Shown: piece by piece, positions 1 to 7,883 of the stretch | How the letters are laid out: every line of letters starts with the position of its first letter | How positions within the stretch are numbered: position 1 is the stretch's first letter | Assembly: GCF_001552215.1 (NCBI RefSeq) | Contig: NZ_BCQT01000018.1 | Span: 248,001-312,000 of the forward strand | Length of the DNA stretch: 64,000 bases | Origin: Actinomadura macra NBRC 14102 | GTDB taxonomy: Bacteria; Actinomycetota; Actinomycetes; Streptosporangiales; Streptosporangiaceae | Reading direction: 5' to 3' | Notes under the pieces: model-generated | The model's database searches: none | Told to the model about the DNA's origin: nothing | What the model saw: the letters and a program-made list of their open reading frames with translations, nothing else | Translations under genes and position numbers: made by a program

Positions 1-145
1 GGCTCGAATCCCAGTCCAGGTCGGCCGGGAAGGGGTCGACGACGGGGCCGCCCTTGAACTCGCGCCACCGCGGCGGTGGCGGAAGCTCACTGCGGATCCG
101 ATCGTGCGGCCTGCGGGTTCCCTCGAAGATCTTCCAGCTCGCCAT
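1..145 (-). CDS. MoxR-like AAA+ ATPase, N-terminal part only (runs off the window)
   Basis: An ATG at 145 lies one base after the stop of the VMAP gene (TGA-C-ATG) and opens a frame that stays open for 48 codons to the window edge. The translation begins MASWKIFEGTRRPHDRI and continues through PPPPRWREFKGGP. A W-x-I-F-x-G-T...PH...PPPPxWR opening is, as I recall, typical of the MoxR-family ATPases paired with VMAP proteins. In those systems the ATPase is thought to act as an NTP-dependent switch with a trypsin-VMAP protein. No Walker motif falls inside the window, so the call rests on the N-terminal pattern and on the gene order trypco1-VMAP-MoxR. The sequence beyond base 1 would settle it. 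Confidence 0.6.
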   Translation of the reverse strand, partial: MASWKIFEGTRRPHDRIRSELPPPPRWREFKGGPVVDPFPADLDWDSS

Positions 146-146
146 G

Positions 147-1829
147 TCAGACGATCCCGCCGATCAGTGGCGGATCGGGCCACCGGGCCGGATCGTCCCA
201 GAACAGCGTCAGCTCACGGCCGCACTGGTGGCGTTTCCGGCGCAGCGGATGCCATGCGCTGTCGCGCAGTGCCCGGACCCGCTCGGGGTAGTCGTCGGGA
301 TGCAGGCCCTTGATGTTCTTGGTGAGCTGGCGCAGGATCCGGCCGCACTCGTCGTGTCCGGTGGACGGGCAGGGTGCGCGCGACCAGAGCATGACCGGGA
401 TGCCCGCGCCCAGCGCCGGTCCGAGCAGGTCCTTGGAGGGATGGCGGGAGTAGGCGAGGACGCCCACGTCACTCGGCTTGAGAAGCGCCCGGTACTCCCC
501 GGGCTGATACGTGGAGTCACAGTGGATCTCCACCGGGCTGGTCTTCCCGCCCTCCCGGAGGGCCTTCCACCGCCGCCTGGCGAACGGGCGGCGCGGTGAG
601 GCCGGCCGCAGCCGCGACACGTCCCGGACGACCACGGGGAAGGCGTCCAGCGCGGTCTCGTCGGCGCTGTCGAAGGTCCAGGTCTCGCAGGGCAGGTTGA
701 GCAGGCTCTCGGGAAGGGCGAACTCGATGATCGGGTCCAGGTCCTGGACGCTGCGGAAGACCTCGGGAAGCAGGGTCTCCACACTCGTCTTGATGTCCTC
801 CTCGTCCAACTCGACGGGCGTGGACCGCTTCTCCACCTGAGCCTCGCCGTCGAGCAGGGCCTCGACCGTCAGCGTCGTCGGCTCGTCGGCGTACCGCTCG
901 ATCCGCACGAGGACGGACGCGAACCGCGCGGGCTGGTCGGTGGGGCGGGGGTGGTCGGGCAGCCATTTCTGGAACCAGGTGTCGAGCTCGCGCCGTCCCG
1001 TCCGCTCCAGGCGGGGGGACAGGGACTCCAGGTAGTGCGCGAGCATCTCGTCGCGGAGCGACTCCCGCTCGACGGAGACCATGACCTCCTCGCCGATGTA
1101 GCAGATCGCCTCCCAATGCGACGTCAGGTCCGGCGCGAAGGCAAGGTAGGGGAACGCCGTCCGCAGGACGTCGTTCGGGTCGGGACGGCTCGGGGCCTGT
1201 GCCAGCAGTCGCCGCAGCTCGCGCCGCGCCGGCAGGCTGAACCAGTCGAACGGGAGCCTGTCGTCGAGCTCAGGCCAGTACCGGCGGAGGCTGCTCAGCG
1301 GCAGCATCCGGCCGCTGTTGCCCTTGAGTCTCAGGTTGGTGTCCGAGACCATGCCGACGACGTGCCCGGTGTCGATCCGGTAGATCCCGGCGCCGCTGAA
1401 TCCGTGGCGAATGGTCTCCAGATGGGCACCGTCGACGTCGATCTGCCACCACTCGTGGTAGAGGCCGAGGCCCGGCGACGAGGTGAGCCGGACGACCGAT
1501 CCGGCGTCCTCCTGGTCGGGGAAGCCGAGCGCCGCCAGCTCCGGCCTGCCCTCACCGAGGGCGTCCATGCTCGCGAAGCGCGCGGGCGGCGCCGTGCTCG
1601 GCTCGTCCAGCCGGAGCACCGCCACGTCACCGAGGTCGCCGACCCTCGCCCAGTTCGCGCGCTCGTCGACCGACGCGCCGACGGTCCTGCCGGCGATGAC
1701 GACGGTGGCCTTCTTCTGTCCCCGCACCACGTGCGCGCACGTCAGGACGTGCCGGTCGTCGGACAGGATGCCGGCCCCCACCTGCCGGCCGGCATCGACG
1801 CGGACGCGCCAGCGCAGGTCTCCGGTCAC
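147..1829 (-). CDS. Trypsin-like serine protease fused to a VMAP-C domain
   Basis: About 560 residues. The N-terminal 170 residues form a chymotrypsin-fold protease: His33 in VLTCAHVV, Asp68 in GDVAVLRL and Ser145 in HGFSGAG give a complete triad. The rest matches the C-terminal domain of vWA-MoxR-associated proteins (VMAP-C), with RRELRRLLA, the WF.LP opening and the late CGR.LTLFWDDP.RWPDPPL stretch. In the predicted ternary conflict systems a trypsin-VMAP protein, trypco1 and a MoxR ATPase act together, the protease being the probable effector released when a threat is sensed. The GTG at 1829 overlaps the trypco1 stop as GTGA. An alternative ATG at 1862 has a good ribosome-binding site (AAGGTGA). 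The open frame upstream of it to 2564 overlaps trypco1 and is not coding. Confidence 0.85.
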   Translation of the reverse strand: MTGDLRWRVRVDAGRQVGAGILSDDRHVLTCAHVVRGQKKATVVIAGRTVGASVDERANWARVGDLGDVAVLRLDEPSTAPPARFASMDALGEGRPELAALGFPDQEDAGSVVRLTSSPGLGLYHEWWQIDVDGAHLETIRHGFSGAGIYRIDTGHVVGMVSDTNLRLKGNSGRMLPLSSLRRYWPELDDRLPFDWFSLPARRELRRLLAQAPSRPDPNDVLRTAFPYLAFAPDLTSHWEAICYIGEEVMVSVERESLRDEMLAHYLESLSPRLERTGRRELDTWFQKWLPDHPRPTDQPARFASVLVRIERYADEPTTLTVEALLDGEAQVEKRSTPVELDEEDIKTSVETLLPEVFRSVQDLDPIIEFALPESLLNLPCETWTFDSADETALDAFPVVVRDVSRLRPASPRRPFARRRWKALREGGKTSPVEIHCDSTYQPGEYRALLKPSDVGVLAYSRHPSKDLLGPALGAGIPVMLWSRAPCPSTGHDECGRILRQLTKNIKGLHPDDYPERVRALRDSAWHPLRRKRHQCGRELTLFWDDPARWPDPPLIGGIV

Positions 1830-2191
1830 GCCCCCGACCCCGGTGCCTCGTTCCTGGCCCATCGCAGGGTCACCTTGAGGTGGCCTTCGGCGGCGGCCTT
1901 GGCCAGCACCGCGCCCGCCTCCGCGTTCAGCTTCAGCCCGAATTCGATCTCGATCTCGTCGGGGCGGAGTGCGTCGTCCCGAAAGACCGTGAGCGCCGAG
2001 GACGCGGAGTCGCGGAAGGACTTCAGCGCCTCCTCGAACCGCACGTTCACCACGCGCGCCACCTCGCCGGGGCTCCGCACCACCGACGCGAAGCCGAGCA
2101 TCTCGTCGTCCCCCTCGACGACGATCGTCCCGGAGTCGGTGTCCCACCGCTGGAGCTCGGTCACCTGAGTATCCCCGTCCCCGGCCGTCAA
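1826..2191 (-). CDS. Trypsin-co-occurring domain protein (trypco1)
   Basis: A 121-residue acidic protein, first gene of the minus-strand VMAP set. It has the usual trypco1 layout: an N-terminal strand-rich part (TIVVEGDDE), a central helix (FEEALKSFRDSASSALTVFRD), then EIEIEFGLKLNAEAGAVLAKAAAEGHLKVTLRW. The E-x-E-F-G-x-K-x-x-A-x-A-G segment is characteristic of the family. Trypco1 proteins are small partners of trypsin-like proteases in bacterial conflict systems, probably adaptors or inhibitors; the biochemical role is not established. The stop overlaps the likely GTG start of the protease gene, so the two are probably translationally coupled. A GTG at about 2165 (VTELQRW) is a possible shorter start. 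Confidence 0.8.
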   Translation of the reverse strand: MTAGDGDTQVTELQRWDTDSGTIVVEGDDEMLGFASVVRSPGEVARVVNVRFEEALKSFRDSASSALTVFRDDALRPDEIEIEFGLKLNAEAGAVLAKAAAEGHLKVTLRWARNEAPGSGA

Positions 2192-2324
2192 GGCCGCTCC
2201 TCAATGTTGAGAACCCCCCGAACAAAGGAACCCTAACAAGCGAAGAGGGGCGGAGAGTCCCAAATCGGTAGCCGAAAGTTGCCACCTTGGTGGGCGTTCG
2301 CCGCTTTCGGGACCCGGGCACCCT

Positions 2325-2370
2325 CGAACCGACACCGAGCGGGATGACGAACCGACATTGAGCGGGATTA
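2325..2370. repeat. Two abutting 23-bp direct repeats upstream of the VMAP genes
   Basis: Positions 2325-2347 and 2348-2370 are head-to-tail copies of a 23-bp unit that differ at 3 positions. Each starts CGAACCGACA and ends with AGCGGGAT plus two bases. The repeats lie between the minus-strand trypco1 start (2191) and the plus-strand small gene (2428), which is where operators for either unit would sit. The function is unknown. The rest of 2192-2427 shows no other gene. Confidence 0.6.
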
Positions 2371-2427
2371 ACTCCTGCGAGTCGGGTAAAGGCAGGTTCA
2401 AGTGACCTGGCCTGAGGAGTGAGGACG

Positions 2428-2637
2428 ATGGGCTTCCTGGACCGTTTCGCGCGTGGCCGTTCGTCCCGCCGTGCCCGCCGCCACGCAGCCGCCCGTGAGC
2501 GGCGCCGCATCCCCAGCTTCCGTGAGATGCACGCCCGGATGCGGACGGAGCGGGCCGAGAGCAAACTGCTGGAGACCGAGACCAGGATCCACCAGGAGGC
2601 CGCCCGGATGCGCAGGCAGATGCGCCCCCGCCGGTAG
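2428..2637 (+). CDS. Small Arg-rich hypothetical protein
   Basis: 69 residues, about one third Arg, predicted to form a long charged helix: MGFLDRFARGRSSRRARRH at the start, then REMHARMRTERAESKLLETETRIHQEAARMRRQMRPRR. No family is recognised. The ATG at 2428 is chosen because GAGGAG ends 8 bases upstream; a GTG at 2419 would add three residues. Third codon positions are strongly G/C, as in real genes here. High charge and a helical repeat suggest binding to nucleic acid or an acidic partner, but this is only a composition argument. Confidence 0.45.
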   Translation: MGFLDRFARGRSSRRARRHAAARERRRIPSFREMHARMRTERAESKLLETETRIHQEAARMRRQMRPRR

Positions 2638-2680
2638 GCCGAGAACCGCCCAGGGATTCAGCGGGAACGGCCGAGTGGCC

Positions 2681-2779
2681 ATGGCCTTCTTCGGCGTCGT
2701 CGCGGGCGTGCTGGCGGCCGGCCTGCCGGCACGGCGAGCCGCCCGCACCCCGATGCTGCGCGCCGTCACGACCGAATGA
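2681..2779 (+). pseudogene. C-terminal remnant of an FtsX-like ABC permease
   Basis: The last 32 codons read VVAGVLAAGLPARRAARTPMLRAVTTE after MAFFG. This is the standard ending of FtsX/MacB-type permeases: a last membrane helix, then the L-P-A-R-R-A-A-R motif and a short tail. A full permease has several hundred residues, and nothing upstream in this frame resembles one. It is therefore a leftover of a deleted or rearranged ABC exporter gene. Confidence 0.55.
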
Positions 2780-2824
2780 CCCGTCCGGCGAGGGCGGTGC
2801 CGGTGCCGTCGCCGGGACCCTCGC

Positions 2825-3913
2825 CTACTCGGCCGGCGTCTCGTCGTCGTAGAGCCTTGTCGTGATCGTGCCGTCCTCGGTCACATAGCCGTTGATGATC
2901 CCCTTGGTGCTGTGCGGGGACGCGAGCGTGCCCCGGGTGTCCAGCGCGATCACGCCGCCGGTCGCGCCGAGCGCGGGGATCTTCTGGGTGATGACCGTCG
3001 CGGCGGCCTTGGCCACGGGCAGGCGCGCGTACTCCATGAGGGCGGAGATGTCGTACGCGGCGACGCTGCGGAGGAAGACCTCGCCGGTGCCGGTACTCGA
3101 GACGGCCACGGTGCGGTTGTTGGCGTACGTCCCGGCGCCGATCACCGGGGAGTCGCCCATCCGGCCGACCTGTTTGTCGGTCAGGCCCCCCGTCGAGGTC
3201 GCCGCGGCGACGTTGCGGGAGCCGTCCAGTGCGATCGCCCCGACCGTCCCGCCGACCTCGGACCGTTCGCCCCGCCGGCCGCCGCGGACGGCCTGCGGGT
3301 TGCCTTTGGCGGCCACGAGCTGATCCCAGCGGCGCTGCGTCCAGAAGTAATCCTGCGTGGTGAAGGGCACGCCATTGCGGAGCGCGAAGTCGTCGGCGCC
3401 CGTGCCCGCCATGAACACATGCGGCGACTTCTCCATCACCAGCCGGGCCAGGGAGATCGGGTTCTTGGTGTGGTGGACGCCGGCCACCGCGCCGGACCGC
3501 AGGTCCTTGCCATTCATGATCGAAGCGTCCAGTTCGTGTTCGGCGTCGGTGTTGAACACCGCGCCCTTGCCCGCGTTGAAGTTCGGGTCGTCCTCCAGGA
3601 CGTTGACCGCTCGTTCGACCGCGTCGAGCACCGGCCTGCCGTCCTTGATCAGGGCGTATCCGGTCCGCAGGGCCTTGGTGAGCCCGTCGCGGTAGCTCTT
3701 CTCCTGCTCGGGCGTCAGGCTGCCGCGCGGCAGGGAGCCCGCGCCCCCGTGAACCGCGAGGACGACGTCATGCACGCCGGACGCCGGTGGGGCTGGGGCG
3801 GAGGCGGTGGGGCGCACGGTCGTGGCGCTCGCGGCGAGCTGGGAGCCGGACAGGCCGATGACCAGCGCGGCGAGACCGGCGGCGACCAGGTAGGGACGCT
3901 GGGGAGACGACAT
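2825..3913 (-). CDS. Secreted isoaspartyl peptidase/L-asparaginase (Ntn-hydrolase, type 2/EcAIII-like)
   Basis: 362 residues. The start ATG at 3913 has a strong site (GAGGAGG) six bases upstream. The N-terminus has a signal peptide (YLVAAGLAALVIGLSGSQLAASA), so the enzyme should be exported. The mature part shows the family hallmarks: AVHGGAGS, the NFNAGKGAVFN loop, the ELDASIMNG and AVAGVHHTKNPI segments, and GGTVGAIALD. Thr223 of that last motif should become the new N-terminal nucleophile after autocleavage. DSPVIGAGTYA and the STGTGE substrate loop follow. Such enzymes remove isoaspartyl residues from peptides and hydrolyse asparagine. The gene stands alone, with about 265 bp of unannotated promoter region between it and the divergent lipoprotein gene. 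Confidence 0.88.
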   Translation of the reverse strand: MSSPQRPYLVAAGLAALVIGLSGSQLAASATTVRPTASAPAPPASGVHDVVLAVHGGAGSLPRGSLTPEQEKSYRDGLTKALRTGYALIKDGRPVLDAVERAVNVLEDDPNFNAGKGAVFNTDAEHELDASIMNGKDLRSGAVAGVHHTKNPISLARLVMEKSPHVFMAGTGADDFALRNGVPFTTQDYFWTQRRWDQLVAAKGNPQAVRGGRRGERSEVGGTVGAIALDGSRNVAAATSTGGLTDKQVGRMGDSPVIGAGTYANNRTVAVSSTGTGEVFLRSVAAYDISALMEYARLPVAKAAATVITQKIPALGATGGVIALDTRGTLASPHSTKGIINGYVTEDGTITTRLYDDETPAE

Positions 3914-4178
3914 GGGGACCTCCTCGGTGGATGACCATGGTCGTCGTCCCCGAGGCCGGCTCGCACGACACCCGAAATTCCTGCCAAACCGGACAATTCC
4001 CACCGTTGTGTTCCGCTGAGTCGGCAGGGCGCGGAACTGATCGCCGTGACCATCGTTGGGCGTTTCCTGGCTCTGACCTCGGCAGACCCGGGCAGCGGCC
4101 CGGTTTGCGGCCGGTCCTACAGGAAATCATCGAGGACGCACTCGCTGTGCTGGCCTGTGACGAGTTGGGGGGCGAGCC

Positions 4179-4883
4179 ATGGGTTTCTGGCGGAAGTGCG
4201 CGCTCGGCGGCCTTGCCGCACTGCTCTGCACCGCCTCGTGCGGGGGAGGGCAGAGCAAGCCCACAGCGACGCGGCTGCCGATGCAGTCGAGCGGACTGGA
4301 CATCGGCGGGGACGTGCAGCCCAAGGCGACGGACACGATCAAGACCCGGATCACCGAGGCGCAGGCGAAGCAGATCACCGCGGCGTGCCGCGACGCGGTC
4401 GAGATCACCGACACGAGCCAGGATGCGTGCGGTCGTGCCATCAAGGAGGGCTTCAAGAACAACGATCCGTGTGTACAGAGAGAGGCGTGCCTGATCGCGG
4501 ACAACGGCGTGTCCAACACCAAGGCGGGCGCCCCCGGGAAGTCCGAACCCGAGGGGGCCGCGCTCAAGAAGAGGCATCTGAGCGGGAAGGTGACGATCAC
4601 TGACAGGTCCTGCCAGGTGGGCACGAGCGATGTGTGCATGCGGGTCGGCGTCGCCTCGCCGGAGGCGTGGCAGGAGTTGAAAAGCGCCGGCCGGCCCGTC
4701 GAGCCGCCCGACAGCGAGACGGGCCGGCCGTCCGGCGAGCCGGGTTCGGAGCCGGAAGGCACGCCTTCGGATGACATCAGCTCCGAGTCGCCGGAGCCGG
4801 GGACGTCGGAACCGGTGACGCCGGAGCCGGGGGAGGACAGCGAGCCTCCGGACGATCTGCCGGACTCGGGCGGGAGTTCCTGA
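4179..4883 (+). CDS. Putative lipoprotein with acidic Pro/Ser/Glu-rich C-terminus
   Basis: 234 residues. A lipoprotein signal (MGFWRKCALGGLAALLCTASC) suggests lipidation at Cys21 and anchoring on the outer face of the membrane. The middle (about 60-150) holds several cysteines (AACRD, DACGRA, DPCVQREAC, DRSCQ, DVCMR) that could form disulfides. The last 70 residues are a low-complexity Pro/Glu/Ser/Asp tail. No family is recognised. The next gene starts 4 bases after the stop, so the lipoprotein and the membrane protein probably form an operon and may work as a pair. Confidence 0.75.
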   Translation: MGFWRKCALGGLAALLCTASCGGGQSKPTATRLPMQSSGLDIGGDVQPKATDTIKTRITEAQAKQITAACRDAVEITDTSQDACGRAIKEGFKNNDPCVQREACLIADNGVSNTKAGAPGKSEPEGAALKKRHLSGKVTITDRSCQVGTSDVCMRVGVASPEAWQELKSAGRPVEPPDSETGRPSGEPGSEPEGTPSDDISSESPEPGTSEPVTPEPGEDSEPPDDLPDSGGSS

Positions 4884-4887
4884 TCCC

Positions 4888-5778
4888 GTGGGCGGCGAGC
4901 CGGCCGGAACACCGGGTGACGACAAGGCGTTCGGACGGCTGGTCGAGGTGGCCGGCCGCGTCCTGGCGTCCACGGGCGTGCTGACCGCGATCCTGTACTA
5001 CTTCGGGTACGTGCGGCAGCGGGCCCTCTTCGACTATTTCGGCGTGGACCTCGGCGCCGTCGGCTTCTCGACGACCGACTACCTGGTGCTGAGCGCGGGG
5101 CCGGTGTTCTCGCCCCTGGCCTCCCTCGCGGTCTTCAGCGTGGGGCTTCTCATCGCCCACCACCTGCTCCTGCAACTGATGAAGGGAGCGGGCCGCCGGT
5201 GGCGGCAGGCCGTGTGCGCGTCTCTCGCGGTCACGGGCTTCTGCATGCTCACGATCGGCGCCATCAGCCTGCACCGCCTGGGCGACGCCATCACCGGCCC
5301 CTACCTCTCGCCCGCGGCGCTCGGCGGCGGGACGGTGCTGCTGGAGTACGCCGCGGAGAGCGCGACGCGGTACGGGCTGGTGCGGGGCGGTCTGGCCGAG
5401 ATCCTCGACACGACCCGGGCCCTGCGCCGCGCGCTGCTCGTCGCCCTCGCCCTCGTCGCGGCCTTCTGGGCGACGGCCAACGTCGCGCAGGAGCACGGCG
5501 TCGATGCCGCCCGGGCCATCGAGCTGTCGCTGCCCGGCCGTTCGCAGGCGGTCGTGTACGCCCGGGAGCGCCTGCAGATCAGCGGGCCGGGGGTCGAGAT
5601 GGTGCGGCTGCCCGGCGAGGAGGAGGGCCTCACCTACCGCTACAACGGCCTGCGCACCCTCGCGCACGTGGAGGACCGCTGGTTCCTGCTTCCGGTCGGG
5701 TGGACGCACGACAACGGGGCGACGGTCATCCTGCTTCCCGACAGCAAGGACAAGACGCGGGTGGACGTGGCTCCCTGA
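4888..5778 (+). CDS. Multi-pass membrane protein, hypothetical
   Basis: 296 residues from a GTG start 4 bases after the lipoprotein stop. I see about four hydrophobic segments: VLASTGVLTAILYYFGYV near 30, VFSPLASLAVFSVGLLIAHHLLL near 75, VCASLAVTGFCMLTIGAISL near 110 and ALLVALALVAAFWATANVA near 185. The C-terminal 100 residues are soluble and strand-rich (GRSQAVVYARERLQI, LRTLAHVEDRWFLLPVGW). The FDYFGVDLGAVGFSTTDYLV segment after the first helix recurs in actinobacterial membrane proteins of unknown role. No catalytic motif is visible. Confidence 0.75.
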   Translation: MGGEPAGTPGDDKAFGRLVEVAGRVLASTGVLTAILYYFGYVRQRALFDYFGVDLGAVGFSTTDYLVLSAGPVFSPLASLAVFSVGLLIAHHLLLQLMKGAGRRWRQAVCASLAVTGFCMLTIGAISLHRLGDAITGPYLSPAALGGGTVLLEYAAESATRYGLVRGGLAEILDTTRALRRALLVALALVAAFWATANVAQEHGVDAARAIELSLPGRSQAVVYARERLQISGPGVEMVRLPGEEEGLTYRYNGLRTLAHVEDRWFLLPVGWTHDNGATVILLPDSKDKTRVDVAP

Positions 5779-5904
5779 CGGGGCCGGCGCCGGCGGAGTC
5801 CATCAGCGGCAGGACCGCAAGATCTCGTGGTCGGCTCCGACCTTCTTCGAGCGGGCGCTCCGCCTGGGGCGGCTCACGCCCAAGGATCATGACCGGAGGA
5901 TGAG

Positions 5905-6819
5905 ATGAACCTTCCACGCATCGGCGTCACCCTGCCGAACTTCGGGCCGCACGCCGGTCCCGACGCCGTCGTCACGGTGGCGCGGGCGACCGAACGGCTC
6001 GGCTTCCACGCCGTGTCCGCCAGCGAACGGCTGCTCCTGCCCGTCGGGCCGGACTGGCAGAACGACGCCGGCCTGCCCGAGTCGCACGTGTGGGACACGC
6101 TGGAGTTGCTGACCTGGGCGGCCGCTCACACCCGGCGGATCCGCGTGACCACGGGCATCGTGAACTCGATCTTCCAGCCGCCCATCGTCCTGGCCCGCCG
6201 GCTGGCCACTCTCGACCGGCTGTCCCGGGGACGCCTGGACGTCGGCGTCGGCCAGGGCGGCGGCACGCGGCAGCCGCCGTTCTACATCCCCGAGGAGTTC
6301 GTCGCCGCGGGTGTGCCGGTGAGCCGCAGAGGCGACGGGTTCGTCGAGAACCTGGCGGCGATGCGGGCCTGCTGGGGACCCGATCCCGTCGAGTTCGACG
6401 GCGCGCACTACCAGATCCCGCCGTCGCTGGTCGGGCCGAAGCCGTGGGGCGACAGCATCCCCCTGTTCATCGGAGCGCTGACCCGCAACACGATCGAACG
6501 GGCGGCCCGCATCGGCGACGGCTTCATCACCGTCGCCGTGGACTGGGACGACACCCGCGCCCAGGTCCGCTGCTACCGGGAGGCCGGCGGCACCGGCACC
6601 GTCCTGGCGACCACGATCCTGGGCGGTCTCGGCGAGCAGATCTCCCCAGCCGCCTTCACCGACGCCGTGTTGCGCGACCTCGACCGAGCCGCGCGGTTCG
6701 ACGTCGACGAAATGCACCTCGCGGTCAACTTCCTGCCCGTCGATCCCGAAGGGCAGGTCGAACTGCTGGAGGCGCTGGCGGCCAAGCTCGACCTGCCCGC
6801 GCACGCACCGACCCCGTAG
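5905..6819 (+). CDS. LLM-class (luciferase-like, probably F420-dependent) oxidoreductase
   Basis: 304 residues with a TIM-barrel bacterial-luciferase-like fold. Family features are RIGVTLPNFG at the N-terminus, HTRRIRVTTGIVNSIFQPPIVLARRLATLDRLS, the GRLDVGVGQGG cofactor loop and a late GDGFITVA. Actinobacterial relatives mostly use coenzyme F420 or FMN to move hydride to or from small organic substrates; the substrate cannot be told. The ATG at 5905 has GGAGGATGAG just upstream. It follows the membrane-protein gene by about 125 bp and converges on the MBL gene. Confidence 0.85.
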   Translation: MNLPRIGVTLPNFGPHAGPDAVVTVARATERLGFHAVSASERLLLPVGPDWQNDAGLPESHVWDTLELLTWAAAHTRRIRVTTGIVNSIFQPPIVLARRLATLDRLSRGRLDVGVGQGGGTRQPPFYIPEEFVAAGVPVSRRGDGFVENLAAMRACWGPDPVEFDGAHYQIPPSLVGPKPWGDSIPLFIGALTRNTIERAARIGDGFITVAVDWDDTRAQVRCYREAGGTGTVLATTILGGLGEQISPAAFTDAVLRDLDRAARFDVDEMHLAVNFLPVDPEGQVELLEALAAKLDLPAHAPTP

Positions 6820-6862
6820 AACGGGACGTCCGGCCGACTTCCCGGTGCGTCGTCCAGCGCCG

Positions 6863-7753
6863 TCACCATCGGTGGATCGTGAAATCGATCGGGCGGGGGC
6901 GCAGCCTTCGCGTGCGTTCCGCGAGCCTGTGGAGTCGCCGGGACATTTCGTCGGCGGGAAATCTCGCGCGGTCACCGTGACCTGGCAGCAGCCACTCGAA
7001 ACGGAGCCGGTCGACCGTACGTGACAGGGAGGCGGCCAATTCCTCAATGGAATACCAGGTGACGTTCTCGGCGACTTCGATGTCGCCGGTGGTTCGCGAC
7101 CAGTAGAAACTGTCGCCGCTGAAGCAATGGCGCTGATCGGCGATGTAGAGCACGCTGCCCTCGGTGTGCCCCGGCAGCGGGTGGGCGACGACGCCGGGGG
7201 TGATCTCGACGGGGTCGAGTCCGCGCAGGACGCGGTCGGCGTCCGGCGCGGCCTCCAGGTCGCCCTCGTGAATCCACAGCCGGGCGCCGTAGTGGTCGGC
7301 GTAGGCACGACCGTGGGCGGCGTGATCTCGGTGGGTGAGTAGCACGTCGGTGATGGGGCCGAACCTTTGCCAGCGCAGGGCCAGCGACCTGCTCCACCGC
7401 GGTGTGTCGATCATCAGCACGGAGCCGTCCGGGCGCTGCAGCAGATAGGAGTTGGCGGCCGCGGTGGCCGCGGAGTTGTGGCCGCAGAGGTGGACGCCCT
7501 GGTCCAGCATGAGCGGAAACGGGTCCAGCGCCGGGTCCAAGGTCCCCGACGGCGGGCGGATCGAACGGGTGTGGCAGGCGTTCGCAGCCCCGTGCAGCAG
7601 CCGGGTCTCCGCCTCGTCCCGTGGCTGGCGTAGAAGCTGCGAGCGGCCATTCACCTCGCCTATCAGCTCGGGTGCCAATTGCCGCGCGACATCGCAGTTC
7701 GTGCAGCGTTCATCAACGGACCAACCGCTCTCCGTTGAGCGTGCCTCGCGCAT
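6863..7753 (-). CDS. Ferredoxin-like domain fused to an MBL-fold hydrolase
   Basis: About 296 residues. Residues 1-60 are a single-cluster ferredoxin-like domain (DERCTNCDVARQLAPELIG ... ANACHTRSI). Where classic [4Fe-4S] ferredoxins have CxxCxxC this one has CxxCxxA, so only three cysteines remain. The remainder is a metallo-beta-lactamase fold: SYLLQRPDGSVLMIDTP, VLLTHRDHAAHG, PLPGHTEGSVLY, FSGDSFYW and LLPGHGD. The first metal motif reads LTHRDH, lacking the first His of HxHxDH, so one metal site may be altered. Related Fd-MBL proteins occur in actinobacteria and some share these changes. The ATG at 7753 has GAAGGG ten bases upstream; a TTG at 7771 is less likely. Confidence 0.8.
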   Translation of the reverse strand: MREARSTESGWSVDERCTNCDVARQLAPELIGEVNGRSQLLRQPRDEAETRLLHGAANACHTRSIRPPSGTLDPALDPFPLMLDQGVHLCGHNSAATAAANSYLLQRPDGSVLMIDTPRWSRSLALRWQRFGPITDVLLTHRDHAAHGRAYADHYGARLWIHEGDLEAAPDADRVLRGLDPVEITPGVVAHPLPGHTEGSVLYIADQRHCFSGDSFYWSRTTGDIEVAENVTWYSIEELAASLSRTVDRLRFEWLLPGHGDRARFPADEMSRRLHRLAERTRRLRPRPIDFTIHRW

Positions 7754-7883
7754 GTAGGGGTTTCCCTTCAATCCTCGGTCGCGTTCTGATCAAGGGTCGT
7801 CCAGCGCCCCCGAAAGGGGAAGGGGGTCGAGATCTTGTGGTTCGCCGCGGACTCGTATCTCTCGCCGATGCCCGACCGTGGAG

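Noticed and set aside
951..2168. A 405-residue plus-strand frame opposite the VMAP genes
   Set aside because: It is the antisense shadow of well-supported genes, with no motifs and no ribosome-binding site.
147..2564. A single 805-residue reading frame covering the VMAP gene and upstream DNA
   Set aside because: The first 234-245 residues overlap trypco1 in another frame, are Arg-rich low-complexity sequence and have no similarity; the real protein starts at 1829 or 1862.
4127..4912. Minus-strand frames opposite the lipoprotein gene
   Set aside because: They mirror the Pro/Glu-rich tail and lack start signals; the plus-strand lipoprotein has a signal peptide and operon context.
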